Assembly (NCBI GenBank): GCA_002840535.1
Contig: PHBH01000001.1
Span: 124,001-188,000 of the forward strand
From: Deltaproteobacteria bacterium HGW-Deltaproteobacteria-15
Lineage (GTDB): Bacteria > Desulfobacterota > DSM-4660 > Desulfatiglandales > HGW-15
DNA: 64,000 nt
Direction of reading: 5' to 3'
The translations under genes and the position numbers were made by a program. Numbering within the stretch: the first letter of the stretch is position 1; every line of letters starts with the position of its first letter. The notes beneath the pieces were generated by a model. The model was not told where the DNA came from. It saw only the letters and a list, made by a program, of their open reading frames with translations, and searched no databases. This document shows positions 17,220 through 26,200 of the stretch, piece by piece.

Positions 17220-18396
17220 ACGTCCTCTTTATGTCAGCCTGCCGAGAGGAATGAATTTCGGCTGGGGGGTGTGCGGCATTTATCTGACCCTCCATTTCGC
17301 TCAATCGGCGGACGTGACCTATATCACAGCCCCATTTACTCCGGAAGAGATTGGTGACAGGGAACAGTACGAGTTCCTTTCAAGGCTCTGGGTCCCCATG
17401 GAACGATTAAACAGATCTGGAATGGATTCGACTGCGGAGGTTCTGCTTGATCATCCCATTCTGCAAGCCATAGAGGGAAAGTCTTTGAAACCGCTCTACC
17501 TGCAGGCAAAAAGCCCAAGAACGGTTGGGTATACCTTCTTCGAGAGCCCATTTCTGAAGCCCGACAATGTGGAGCGGGCAAAGGAATATTATGATTTGAT
17601 CGTGGCGGGATCCACATGGTGTCGTGACGTACTGATGGAACACGGCATTCGGAACACGGACGTAGTAATACAGGGGGTGGATACAGACCTTTTTCACCCG
17701 TTGGACGGCGAGAGAACTGAATTAAAAGACCTTTTCATGGTTTTCAGCGGCGGGAAACTGGAACTGAGAAAGGGACAGGATCTGGTGATCCGGGCATACA
17801 AGGTACTCCAGGACAGGCACCATGACGTTGTGCTCGTCAATGCATGGTACAACTCCTGGGACGAATCCACCATGACGCTCCGTTTCTCCCCTTACATCCG
17901 GTTTGACATGCCGGCCGGAGACTATGTACGGGCAATAGAAACGTTGGTGTACGAAAACGGGATCGACCCGCGACGGGTCGTAACGATCACGCCCCGTCCC
18001 CATGCCCGCATGGCCGAGATCTATCACACCACTGACTGCGGGCTTTTCCCGAACCGATGCGAAGGGGGAACCAATCTCGTGTTGATGGAGTACATGGCCT
18101 GCGGCAAACCGGCAATCGCCTCCTTTTCCAGCGGCCACAGGGACGTGCTCACAGACGCGAACGCGATCCCCGTTCGATCCCTCAGACCCTTTGCCCTGAA
18201 GGACCAAAAGGGAACCATACTTGAGAAATGGGACGATCCCGATCTGGAGGAGATCATCGAGAAGCTGGAATGGGCATATCAGCACAGGGACACCTTGAAA
18301 GCAATCGGCAGACAGGCTTCAACAGACATGGCTCAAAATACCTGGGAGCGTGCGGCCCGGGCTTTCCTTAATCTCCTCTGGGAGGATATCCCTTAG
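17212..18396 (+). CDS. Glycosyltransferase family 4
   Basis: A 394-residue GT-B enzyme starting at ATG 17212, inside the end of the GT9-like gene. Motifs in order: 'PRGMNFGWGVCGIYL' in the N-lobe, 'VFSGGKLELRKGQDLVIRAY' opening the C-lobe, and 'DCGLFPNRCEGGTNLVLMEY', carrying the E-x7-E donor-binding motif. 'MACGKPAIASFSSGHRDVL' follows. These are canonical GT4 features. Its tight overlap with the previous gene and the three-base gap to the next indicate one transcript. The sugar donor is unknown. Confidence 0.85.
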   Translation: MDKRPLYVSLPRGMNFGWGVCGIYLTLHFAQSADVTYITAPFTPEEIGDREQYEFLSRLWVPMERLNRSGMDSTAEVLLDHPILQAIEGKSLKPLYLQAKSPRTVGYTFFESPFLKPDNVERAKEYYDLIVAGSTWCRDVLMEHGIRNTDVVIQGVDTDLFHPLDGERTELKDLFMVFSGGKLELRKGQDLVIRAYKVLQDRHHDVVLVNAWYNSWDESTMTLRFSPYIRFDMPAGDYVRAIETLVYENGIDPRRVVTITPRPHARMAEIYHTTDCGLFPNRCEGGTNLVLMEYMACGKPAIASFSSGHRDVLTDANAIPVRSLRPFALKDQKGTILEKWDDPDLEEIIEKLEWAYQHRDTLKAIGRQASTDMAQNTWERAARAFLNLLWEDIP

Positions 18397-18398
18397 CA

Positions 18399-19562
18399 AT
18401 GCGTTTTCTCTGCGTCCGCAAGCCGACCCAGGCAAACATCTTCGGCCAGGAATTCGACCTGAAACCGCCGGACTCCCGTCTGGAGAACATCCAGGACATC
18501 CTGGCCACGGACAATTTCTCGGCCTCTGAACTTATGTCCAAGCACCCCGGCATTCTGGCAGCCGTTTCATTCGACAGAGACAGGTGTACGCATTTCCCAA
18601 AGGTGGTTAACCGTGTAGAGGATATCGATTCTCCGGGGAGAATTCTGGTGATGAGGAACGGCGGAATCGGTGACCACGTGCTCTTTCTCCCTGCCCTGCC
18701 GGTCTTCCGGGACATGTTTCCCCTTGGAAGCGAGATCTGGCTTTCTACTCAAAAAGAGAAACACCCGATATTTCAGGGAAGCAAGGCAATCGACAGGCTG
18801 CTCCCCTTGCCTCTGCAATTGAACATCCTCCTTGAGGCCGATTACCTCGTTGACTTATCGGAAAGGGATGATCTCGAAGATTTCGAAAAACTCCACATGA
18901 CCGACTATTACTTGAACTTTCTGGGGATCGATTACACCCGGGTACCGAACAAGGCCCCGCGAATCGACTGGGATGAGTCCAGGGCGGATCAGGTCCAGGC
19001 TCTTTTCGAAGGGGCACGAAAAGCACACGGAGAAAAACCCTTTGTCCTCTTGAACTGGATGGCCAGCAATGCTCTCAGGCTGTTACCGCCTCAGTCTCTG
19101 CTTTTTCTGGTGCAGGAATTCCCCAACATCTGTTTCGTAGTGGCCTTGCAAAAGAGCCTCACCAATCAGACTCGACAATACCTCCGAAAGCATGGGATCG
19201 ACGTGCTGGATGTCACCCCTCTGATGGAAGACCTGACGTCCTATATGACTGCCATCAAGCTTTGTGATGCCGTGGTATCCTCGGATTCGGCTGCGTACCA
19301 TCTCGCAGAAGCGCTCGGTAAGCCCTCGTTATCGCTTTTCGGTCCAATTGGATCAGGCTTGAGGGTACGATATTATACGAAAGCTCTTGCCATAGACGCT
19401 TCATACGAGGGCGAGACCTGTAGCGCTCCTTGTGGTCTCAATAAGGCCATGACCGGATGCCGGGAGGCTGTCGCTCTTGGGAAAGACTTTTCACCCTGCC
19501 TTCTTTCGATCGAGCCGGCGGACATCCTGAAGGCGTTCAAGCGGCTGCTCGGATCGCTTTAG
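18399..19562 (+). CDS. Glycosyltransferase family 9 (heptosyltransferase-like)
   Basis: A 387-residue protein with clear GT9 marks. After an 85-residue N-terminal extension comes 'ILVMRNGGIGDHVLFLPAL', the GT9 signature loop; the C-lobe has 'LCDAVVSSDSAAYHLAEALG' and 'PSLSLFGPIGSG', which bind the ADP-sugar. The cysteine-containing tail 'CSAPCGLNKAMTGC' is typical of the family. It is the second GT9-type gene in the island, so two related transfers may build part of the glycan. It follows the GT4 gene directly. Confidence 0.85.
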   Translation: MRFLCVRKPTQANIFGQEFDLKPPDSRLENIQDILATDNFSASELMSKHPGILAAVSFDRDRCTHFPKVVNRVEDIDSPGRILVMRNGGIGDHVLFLPALPVFRDMFPLGSEIWLSTQKEKHPIFQGSKAIDRLLPLPLQLNILLEADYLVDLSERDDLEDFEKLHMTDYYLNFLGIDYTRVPNKAPRIDWDESRADQVQALFEGARKAHGEKPFVLLNWMASNALRLLPPQSLLFLVQEFPNICFVVALQKSLTNQTRQYLRKHGIDVLDVTPLMEDLTSYMTAIKLCDAVVSSDSAAYHLAEALGKPSLSLFGPIGSGLRVRYYTKALAIDASYEGETCSAPCGLNKAMTGCREAVALGKDFSPCLLSIEPADILKAFKRLLGSL

Positions 19563-19661
19563 AAGCCACCTGGTGTAGTGCGTCCAGCGCTTCTTTACAT
19601 TCTATAGGTGACGGGAAGTATGTAAAAGGACTTCTGACGCAGGACACTGAAAAGGACCAAG

Positions 19662-21524
19662 ATGCCCCCCTCCCCGGAACCCACATTATCCGCATGTATG
19701 ATCGTCAAAGACGAGGAGAAGTCTCTTCCTCACTGTCTAAGGAGCATCCGAGACCATGTGGACGAGATCATCGTGGTGGACACCGGATCCACCGACATGA
19801 CTGTCTCCATTGCCGAATCTTTCGGCGCAAGGGTCTTCCATCAGCCATGGGAGAACCACTTCAGCAGACATCGAAACCAGTCCATGTCTCTCGCCTCAGG
19901 GGAGTGGCTGTTCATCGTTGACGCGGACGAGGTGTTGCTGCCCTTTGACGGCGGGCCGCTCCGTGCGCATATGGATCTGGATGATTCCTTTGACAGTGTG
20001 ATGATCGGCGTGGAATGTGCCAGCCCGATCGGGGTTGTCAGAAGCAACTCCGTTCGCTTCATAAGAAACCACAGAACCATCCGGTATCAGGGACGTGTTC
20101 ACAATTACCTCGTGGGGGTCAAGAAAACATTCTTCTCGCCCATCCGGTTGTACCATCACGGCTATAACCTGGGTGAAGAAACTGACAGAAAAAAATTTGA
20201 GAGGACCACGTCGCTCTTGAAGCTGGATTTGGCAGAGGAGCCGGATAATCCTAGACCCTATCACTTCCTGGCCGCTTCCTGTCTTTCCACGAAGCGTTTC
20301 AAAGAGGCGGCTGAATACGCCGAAAAGGGTCTGGTCCGCTTTGAAAAGAATCAGATGGTTACTCATAACTATCTCTGGTGCCTGTACATGGCATCCGCAT
20401 CGCATTTTCATCTCTCCAATCTGGACAAAGCGGCATCCTATGCCGAAAAGGCAATCACCCTTTTCCATGATCACCTGGATTCCCATCACATGCTGGCCGT
20501 GATCGCAGCCCGGCAAAAGAACCGGACCTTGTTTGAAAGACATGCGGAAAAGTATAACGACATCAAGGGCCGGATCGAAACATCCCCGGAATCTTTCGGT
20601 GAACTGGTGCACAACACACTGGGGTCGGGATGGGTGCTTGACATGACCAGAGGATTTTTCCTCCTGGAAGAGGGGCAGGGAGAGGACGCGGATGAAGTGC
20701 TGAGAGGGGCCTTTGAGCGATGTCCCGATAGTTCGGCCTATCATCTGATGCTCGGTCTTTTTTATGAGAACAGGGGGGACCATTCACTGGCGGAGTCCCA
20801 TTACATGCAGGCATTGGAGAAACGTCCAACCAATGTGGAAGCGCTCTGGTCCCTGGCCGGGCTCTATGAACAGTTGAACAGACCAGAGAGGATTCCATTA
20901 CTCGAAAAGATTCTATCCCTCAACCCTGATCTGGTCCAGGCCCACCATCAGCTTGGCCTGGCATTCATGAAGGCAGGAGATTTCCAGCAGGCTCTTTCTC
21001 ATTTCAATGCGATTGAGGAGGCGGAGCCGGAGAATGCAAGGGCCAGGATCAATGAAGCCCTTTGCTTGAGAGGCATGGGCCTTTACGAGCGGGCACTGGA
21101 GCGATCTTCAGCCATAGAGACAAAAGACAGGGAGGAAATCCTCACCCTGGTATCCAATGTAGCCCTTTCCTATGATGGCCTGGGACAGACGGAGAAAGCC
21201 GTGGCATGGTTTCAAAGAATGGCTGAAATCGAACCCGCTGATCCGCTGCCTGCTGTTTTTCTCTCGAAGCTTTACCTGGATATGGCGCAAATCGAATCGT
21301 GTGTTTTCCAGTGCGACCGGCTCCTCTCCCTGCTCGGCATTGAGAACAACGTGGTATTGAGCAGCCTCAAGGAACTGGGAGACTTGTTCCATAGAGTCGG
21401 GAAACGGTTGGACTCCCGCGAGCGGCCTGATTTGGGGAAAATCTGTTTCCACGTCGCCCAAAGGCTTGAAAGGTTCCCTGGAAGCCAGAGGGAGAAACGA
21501 GGGGAAAGAGTCTTGCTCGACTAA
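19662..21524 (+). CDS. Glycosyltransferase family 2 fused to TPR repeats
   Basis: A 620-residue protein. Residues 8 to about 230 form a GT2 domain of the SunS-like/TPR-linked type: 'SACMIVKDEEKSLPHCLRSI', 'EIIVVDTGSTDMT', and the metal-binding 'IVDADEVLLPF'. The remaining 390 residues are mostly TPR units, for example 'YAEKGLVRFEKNQ', 'AYHLMLGLFYENRGDHSLAE', 'QAHHQLGLAFMKAGDFQQAL' and 'NVALSYDGLGQTEKAVAWFQ'. This fusion is common among enzymes that glycosylate proteins. It is the last gene before the terminator at 21547 and the flagellin gene, consistent with flagellin as substrate, though that is not proven. Confidence 0.85.
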   Translation: MPPSPEPTLSACMIVKDEEKSLPHCLRSIRDHVDEIIVVDTGSTDMTVSIAESFGARVFHQPWENHFSRHRNQSMSLASGEWLFIVDADEVLLPFDGGPLRAHMDLDDSFDSVMIGVECASPIGVVRSNSVRFIRNHRTIRYQGRVHNYLVGVKKTFFSPIRLYHHGYNLGEETDRKKFERTTSLLKLDLAEEPDNPRPYHFLAASCLSTKRFKEAAEYAEKGLVRFEKNQMVTHNYLWCLYMASASHFHLSNLDKAASYAEKAITLFHDHLDSHHMLAVIAARQKNRTLFERHAEKYNDIKGRIETSPESFGELVHNTLGSGWVLDMTRGFFLLEEGQGEDADEVLRGAFERCPDSSAYHLMLGLFYENRGDHSLAESHYMQALEKRPTNVEALWSLAGLYEQLNRPERIPLLEKILSLNPDLVQAHHQLGLAFMKAGDFQQALSHFNAIEEAEPENARARINEALCLRGMGLYERALERSSAIETKDREEILTLVSNVALSYDGLGQTEKAVAWFQRMAEIEPADPLPAVFLSKLYLDMAQIESCVFQCDRLLSLLGIENNVVLSSLKELGDLFHRVGKRLDSRERPDLGKICFHVAQRLERFPGSQREKRGERVLLD

Positions 21525-21546
21525 GCTGCGATAAGAGGATTTTTGA

Positions 21547-21591
21547 AAAGCCCTGCCGGATGTCTTGCCGATCCGGCAGGGCTTTTTTTTT
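21547..21591 (+). terminator. Rho-independent terminator of the glycosylation island
   Basis: A perfect 15-base stem (21547-21561 with 21571-21585, core GCCCTGCCGGAT) with a nine-base loop, followed by a run of T. It separates the glycosyltransferase transcript from the flagellin promoter just downstream. Confidence 0.9.
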
Positions 21592-21619
21592 GAAAAAATG
21601 AAATGGTCGCAAAAAGGAT

Positions 21620-21647
21620 TAAAGGTATTCCCCCGGCCGGTCGAAAG
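21620..21647 (+). promoter_or_regulatory. Sigma-28 (FliA) like promoter of flagellin
   Basis: TAAAGG at 21620 and GTCGAAAG at 21640 resemble the sigma-28 elements TAAA and GCCGATAA with a 16-base spacer (15 is usual). The -10 match is partial. The location between a terminator and flagellin supports it. No sigma-54 element is seen here, unlike at fliD. Confidence 0.5.
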
Positions 21648-21676
21648 TAAAAGTGAAGCCGGAAAGGTTTCAAAAA

Positions 21677-21766
21677 GGCTGCCGAAAGGAGGTTGTCAAA
21701 ACCTCCTGCCTTGAGGCAGGGAAGCCGAAAAGGCGCAAGCGAGCCTAAAACAAAAATCAGGGAGGA
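21677..21766 (+). promoter_or_regulatory. Structured flagellin mRNA leader with possible alternative hairpins
   Basis: The flagellin leader can form a stem AGGAGGTT/AACCTCCT (21687-21694 with 21700-21707) and a stem CCTGCC/GGCAGG (21705-21720) that share three bases, enclosed by GGCT/AGCC (21677-21680 with 21723-21726), then an AGGC/GCCT stem at 21731-21746. The CCTCC segment at 21702-21706 could instead pair with the GGGAGGA ribosome-binding site at 21760-21766. Several GGA motifs, including one over the ribosome-binding site, would suit CsrA. Regulation is inferred. Confidence 0.45.
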
Positions 21767-21773
21767 TTGAAAA

Positions 21774-22913
21774 ATGGGTTTAAGAATTCAGAACAACATT
21801 GCAGCATTGAACGCACACAGGCAGTTGACAATCTCTGACGCGGGATTGTCCAAATCCCTTGAACGCCTCTCATCCGGTTACAGGATCAACAGGGCGGCTG
21901 ATGACGCAGCCGGGCTCTCCATTTCTCAAGGCTTGAGGGCGGATATCGCGAGCTACAAGGTGGCTTCGAGGAACACCAGCGAGGCCAACGCCCTTCTGCA
22001 GGTCGGAGAAGGCGCGCTCGATCAGATCGGCAACATGCTTACCCGACTGAAAGAGCTTGCCACCCAGGCTTCTTCAGCCAATGCGGCTTCGGACCTGGAC
22101 AAGATCGACGCCGAGGCCCAGAAGCTGATCGCGGAAATCGACCGGATCGCCGAGTCCACCGAGTACTCCGGCACCAAGCTGATCGACGGCAGTTTCGGCG
22201 TTGATGTCAGCGCCAAAACCGGGACCATAAGCGGTGGCGCAGGGTATGTAGGCATTTCGGGTATGAAGGCCTCCGAGAAGTATACGATCTCGGATACCGT
22301 AGTGGGCTCCGGCTATGCCACAATCACCATCACCACGGGCGATGTGAGCCAGACGGTCATCAGCAGCGTCGCCGCCGGTGACAACACCAAGACCATCGAG
22401 TTCAGCGCTCTCGGTGTCCAGCTCACGGTCAACAGCGACTTTGACACCTCAGCAGAATTGGAAGGAAAGATCACTGCGGCCTCCACCGGTTCGGCCACCT
22501 TCCAGGTAGGTGCAGAGAACGCAGGAACTTCGCAGATCGCGTTGAGCCTGGGGAACGCCACCAAGGAATACCTCGGCAAGACGTCGGGAGGCGCAGGCAA
22601 TGCCATTTCCGCCATTGACCTGACCACGGCAACCGGCGCCCAGGATGCGCTCGACACGGTCGACTACGCCATTTCGGATCTGGGCAAAATCCGCGGTGAT
22701 ATTGGTGCCGCCCAGAACCGTCTCGGTTATGCTGCGGCAAACCTGGCAACCACCATCGAGAACGTGACCGCGGCCGAATCGGTCATCCGAGACGTCGACA
22801 TGGCATCGGAAATGACGACATTCACCAAGAACCAGATTCTGCTGCAAGCCGGCACCGCCATGCTCGCCCAGGCCAACATGGCGCCGCAGCAGGTTCTCTC
22901 ATTGTTCGGCTAG
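21774..22913 (+). CDS. fliC: Flagellin
   Basis: A 379-residue flagellin, the filament subunit. The N-terminal D0/D1 region is canonical: 'LRIQNNIAALNAHRQL' and 'LERLSSGYRINRAADDAAGL', then 'LLQVGEGALDQIGNMLTRLK'. The C-terminal D1/D0 region is canonical too: 'IRGDIGAAQNRLGYAAANL', 'ENVTAAESVIRDVDMASEM' and 'LAQANMAPQQVLSLFG'. The central 140-170 residues are rich in Ser, Thr, Ala and Gly and are the likely exposed and glycosylated part. A strong GGGAGGA ribosome-binding site precedes the ATG. It is a single-gene unit with a sigma-28 like promoter and its own terminator, directly after the glycosylation island. Confidence 0.97.
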   Translation: MGLRIQNNIAALNAHRQLTISDAGLSKSLERLSSGYRINRAADDAAGLSISQGLRADIASYKVASRNTSEANALLQVGEGALDQIGNMLTRLKELATQASSANAASDLDKIDAEAQKLIAEIDRIAESTEYSGTKLIDGSFGVDVSAKTGTISGGAGYVGISGMKASEKYTISDTVVGSGYATITITTGDVSQTVISSVAAGDNTKTIEFSALGVQLTVNSDFDTSAELEGKITAASTGSATFQVGAENAGTSQIALSLGNATKEYLGKTSGGAGNAISAIDLTTATGAQDALDTVDYAISDLGKIRGDIGAAQNRLGYAAANLATTIENVTAAESVIRDVDMASEMTTFTKNQILLQAGTAMLAQANMAPQQVLSLFG

Positions 22914-22954
22914 ACCCGCCTGTAGATCAGGCCCAATCTCAAAACCCCTAACCC

Positions 22955-22990
22955 GAGACCCTGCCTCAAAAAGGCAGGGTCTCTCTTTTA
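22955..22990 (+). terminator. Rho-independent terminator of flagellin
   Basis: A 12-base perfect stem (22955-22966 with 22972-22983, core GAGACCCTGCCT) with a five-base A-rich loop, followed by TCTTTTA. It lies about 40 bases after the flagellin stop. Confidence 0.9.
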
Positions 22991-23106
22991 TGGAAGATTG
23001 GAATGATGGAAAGATGGAATAATGGGTAGAGGAGAATCTATTTTCCAAATACAAATTCTTTTGGCTTTTGCCCAACATTCCATTGTTCCAGTATTCCATT
23101 ATTCCT
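22991..23106 (+). repeat. Dispersed inverted repeat, family A copy 2
   Basis: Left arm of TTGGAATGATGG and GATGGAATAATGG units, spacer with CTTTTGGCTTTTGCCC, right arm CAACATTCCATTGTTCC and TATTCCATTATTCC. Same arrangement as the copies at 13694, 38476 and 45518. It lies between the flagellin terminator and the fliD promoter. Confidence 0.8.
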
Positions 23107-23123
23107 CCCCTCTCAGACCGTCG

Positions 23124-23139
23124 TGGCAAGGACATTGCT
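23124..23139 (+). promoter_or_regulatory. Sigma-54 type -24/-12 promoter of fliD
   Basis: TGGCAAGGACATTGCT has the required GG and GC dinucleotides with exact spacing and a TTGCT -12 box. The predicted start is near 23150, about 105 bases before the fliD ATG. It probably drives fliD, fliS and flaG. Confidence 0.8.
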
Positions 23140-23254
23140 ATTTCATCAGATGCGCAGGAATTGACTCAAGTTTTTGGAAGTTTCGACCGATTTGATGATC
23201 ATCGGTAGGCAGGTCTTTCCTACCGGCACGCACACTCAGAATGGGAGATGGTCT

Positions 23255-26200
23255 ATGGCGACGAGTACCAATTTGATCAGCGGGCTATCGAGCGGATTCG
23301 ACTGGCGAAGCGTTGTCGATCAGCTGATGCAAATCGAACACCGGCCGGTTGATCTGGTGGAGAACCAGAAAACGGAATACGAGCAGAAGCTTCAAATATA
23401 CCAGTCGCTCAATTCGTCTCTTCTGAGCTTCAAGACCTCGGCCGCCACACTGGCGAAATCCGAATCCTTCAATCTCTTCACCACCAGCATGAGCACCGAT
23501 TCCGCTTCGTACAGCGCTTCTGATTTCTTTTCGCTTTCTGCCACCTCGAGCGCCGCGCCCGGCTCCCATACCATCGAGATGAGTGCCACCTCCACTATTG
23601 CCCAGGCCAGGAAGATCTCTTCCAAAAGTTTCACCAGCTATGATACGGCCATGGGCGTTTCCGGGGAATTCCTCATCAATGGCCGAGCCGTAAAGGTGGA
23701 GACTAGCGACAACCTGAGTGACCTGATGAACAAAATCAACAATCTTAATTCGGGATCGAATGCCACGGAGGTGACGGCTTCCATTCTGACTGTTTCCACT
23801 GGGAACTATCGGTTGATCCTCACCAGCGACAACACCGGCGAGGATGCGTTCACCATCTTTGATGCGGGCTCCGATGAGCAGAATATTCTCAGCACAGGCC
23901 TTGGTTTCACGGATGGAACAACCACTGTCAAGAACCTCCTCAGCAATGGGGCCCAGTCCGAGGAGTTTTCGAGCAGCGCCGTTTCCGCGAGCTCAATGCT
24001 GGGTCTGACCACCGGACAAAGCGGGACGGTAACGCTGGGTGCTATCGGCAACCCGAACCGATTCACAGTGGCGTTGGACCTGTCCAAATCCATCACGGAG
24101 ATTGCATCGGCAATCAATGCAGCCTCATCGGTCGCAGGATCGAACATTACAGCCTCAGTGGTCCCAACCACAGAAGACGGCGCGACCACCTACAGTCTGA
24201 AGATTCTCAACACCACGAGCTTTACGGACGATAATCACGTACTGGAAACCCTTGGACTGCTTGAAGGAGGTCAGGCGAATGTCGCCGAGGAGCACCTCAG
24301 CTCCAGCGCGAGCACCCTGACCACGGCGGCTGGCGGTGGAAACGTCATTGCAGGCTCCACCTGGGGCCAGATCAATACCGGAAGCGATGCAAACAACGTT
24401 ACCAACGGAGACACGATCACCTTTAGCGGTGTCAATCATATCGGAACCGAGATCACGGGAAGTTATACCATCGTTGACAAGGATGTGGATGATGTTCAGG
24501 GGCTTCTGACCGCCATTCAAAACGCGTTTTCCTCTGTTGATGACGGCAGCTACACGGTCACCGCAAGCATCGAGGATGGCAAGATCAGGGTTATCGACAG
24601 CGTGAGCGGGGACAGTCTTCTGAGTCTTTCCGTAGTCGCAAATAATGAAGGAGGAGGCTCCCTGAACCTGGGCACGATCACTGCTTCCATGCAGGGCTAC
24701 ACCATGCAGCTCAAGGAAGGAAAGGACGCGAGTATCATCATCGATGGGGCCGCTGTCAAAAGCTCAAGCAATACCATTGACGACGCGATCTCCGGGGTGA
24801 CGATCAACCTGCTCAACGTTGAATCAGGCAGTACTGTCAACTTCACCGTTTCCAGGGACTACAACAGCGTCCTTTCTTCCGTCCGGGGTCTCCTGGATTC
24901 CTATAACGAGGTTGTCGGGGCGATCAACGAGCAGTTCTATTATGATGAAGAGGCGGAGAGCGCCGGTTTGCTCCAGGGGGACGGCACCCTTAGCTCCATA
25001 AAGTCGGCTTTGGTGAACATCCTGACACAGGCAATAACCGGCCTGCCATCCGACCTGAACAGACTTTCCCTGGTTGGGATCAATTCGGTTATTGACTACT
25101 CTGATCACAGCAAAGACGGCACTCTGACTCTGGATGAGAAAACTTTCCTGGACGCCTTCAACAGCAACTTTCTCGGCCTTCGGAGAGTCTTTATTGCAGA
25201 GGGTTCCACAACCGATGCGGATGTGAAGTACATTGCCCACGGCGAGGAAACAGTGGCCGGAGAGTACGAGGTCAACATCACACAGGCGGCAACCCGGGCC
25301 GGTGTCACCGGGACAACGGTCCTCGCCTCCGGAATCGGCGCTGGAAACATTGAGACACTGACCTTAACACAAGGCAGTAAAGTTGCGGCTGTCGTCCTCA
25401 ACGGCGCTTCAGGGGAAAACGGCAGTTCCATAGACGATATCGTCAATGCCGTCAACTCGGAGCTCGATGCAGAGTATTCCCAGTCCATCGTGGGAAATGT
25501 CAAGAATACCACGGACGAAGACCAGACCACGGCAATTACCAACACGACAACGTGGTCCTCGATTTACAGCGGTGGGGTGTCCGCCGGCATTACAGACGGA
25601 AACGTCATTGAATTCAGCGGGCACAGGAAGAACGGCTCGTCGATCAGCGGCACCTATACCATAGTCGATGCCGAATCGGACACGGTTCAGGGGTTTCTCT
25701 CCGCCGTCGAATCCGCATATAACAATGAAGTCTCCGCTTCCATCGACACAAACGGATACCTGGTGATCACCGATAAAACCACCGGCACAAGCAGTCTGGA
25801 TATCGATATCACGGCGCCCGGAAATCTGAACTTCGGAGCAGTGACCACCTCCAACCTCGTCGGCAGCCAAAGGAACACCAAAGGCGAGGGGGCAAGCGCC
25901 ATTTCGGAGACGGACACGTGGGGCGACCTGGACGGGCAAACACTTGCAGGTGGAGAAGTGATCAAGTTCGCGGGGTACACTTCAGGTGGAACGGCAGTGG
26001 AAGGAAGCTATACCGTGAACATGGGCGACCAGATCGGCGTTTTTCTCAGCGCCATTGAGACCGCTTACGGCGGCAGCGTGAATGCTTCTCTTCAGGATGG
26101 AAGAGTGATTATCACGGACGGCGCCGAAAACAGCACCCTCGGCATTACTATTTTCGAGCCGGAAGGCGGGGGAGTAGATTTCGGGACCATGAGCGGCGGC

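Noticed and set aside
19457..19921. 154-codon forward frame across the GT9/GT2 junction
   Set aside because: Overlaps both genes out of frame and has no domain; the junction is only 100 bases.
21731..21746. Cyclic di-GMP riboswitch in the flagellin leader
   Set aside because: The leader has hairpins but lacks the conserved core sequences of the GEMM class as I know them.
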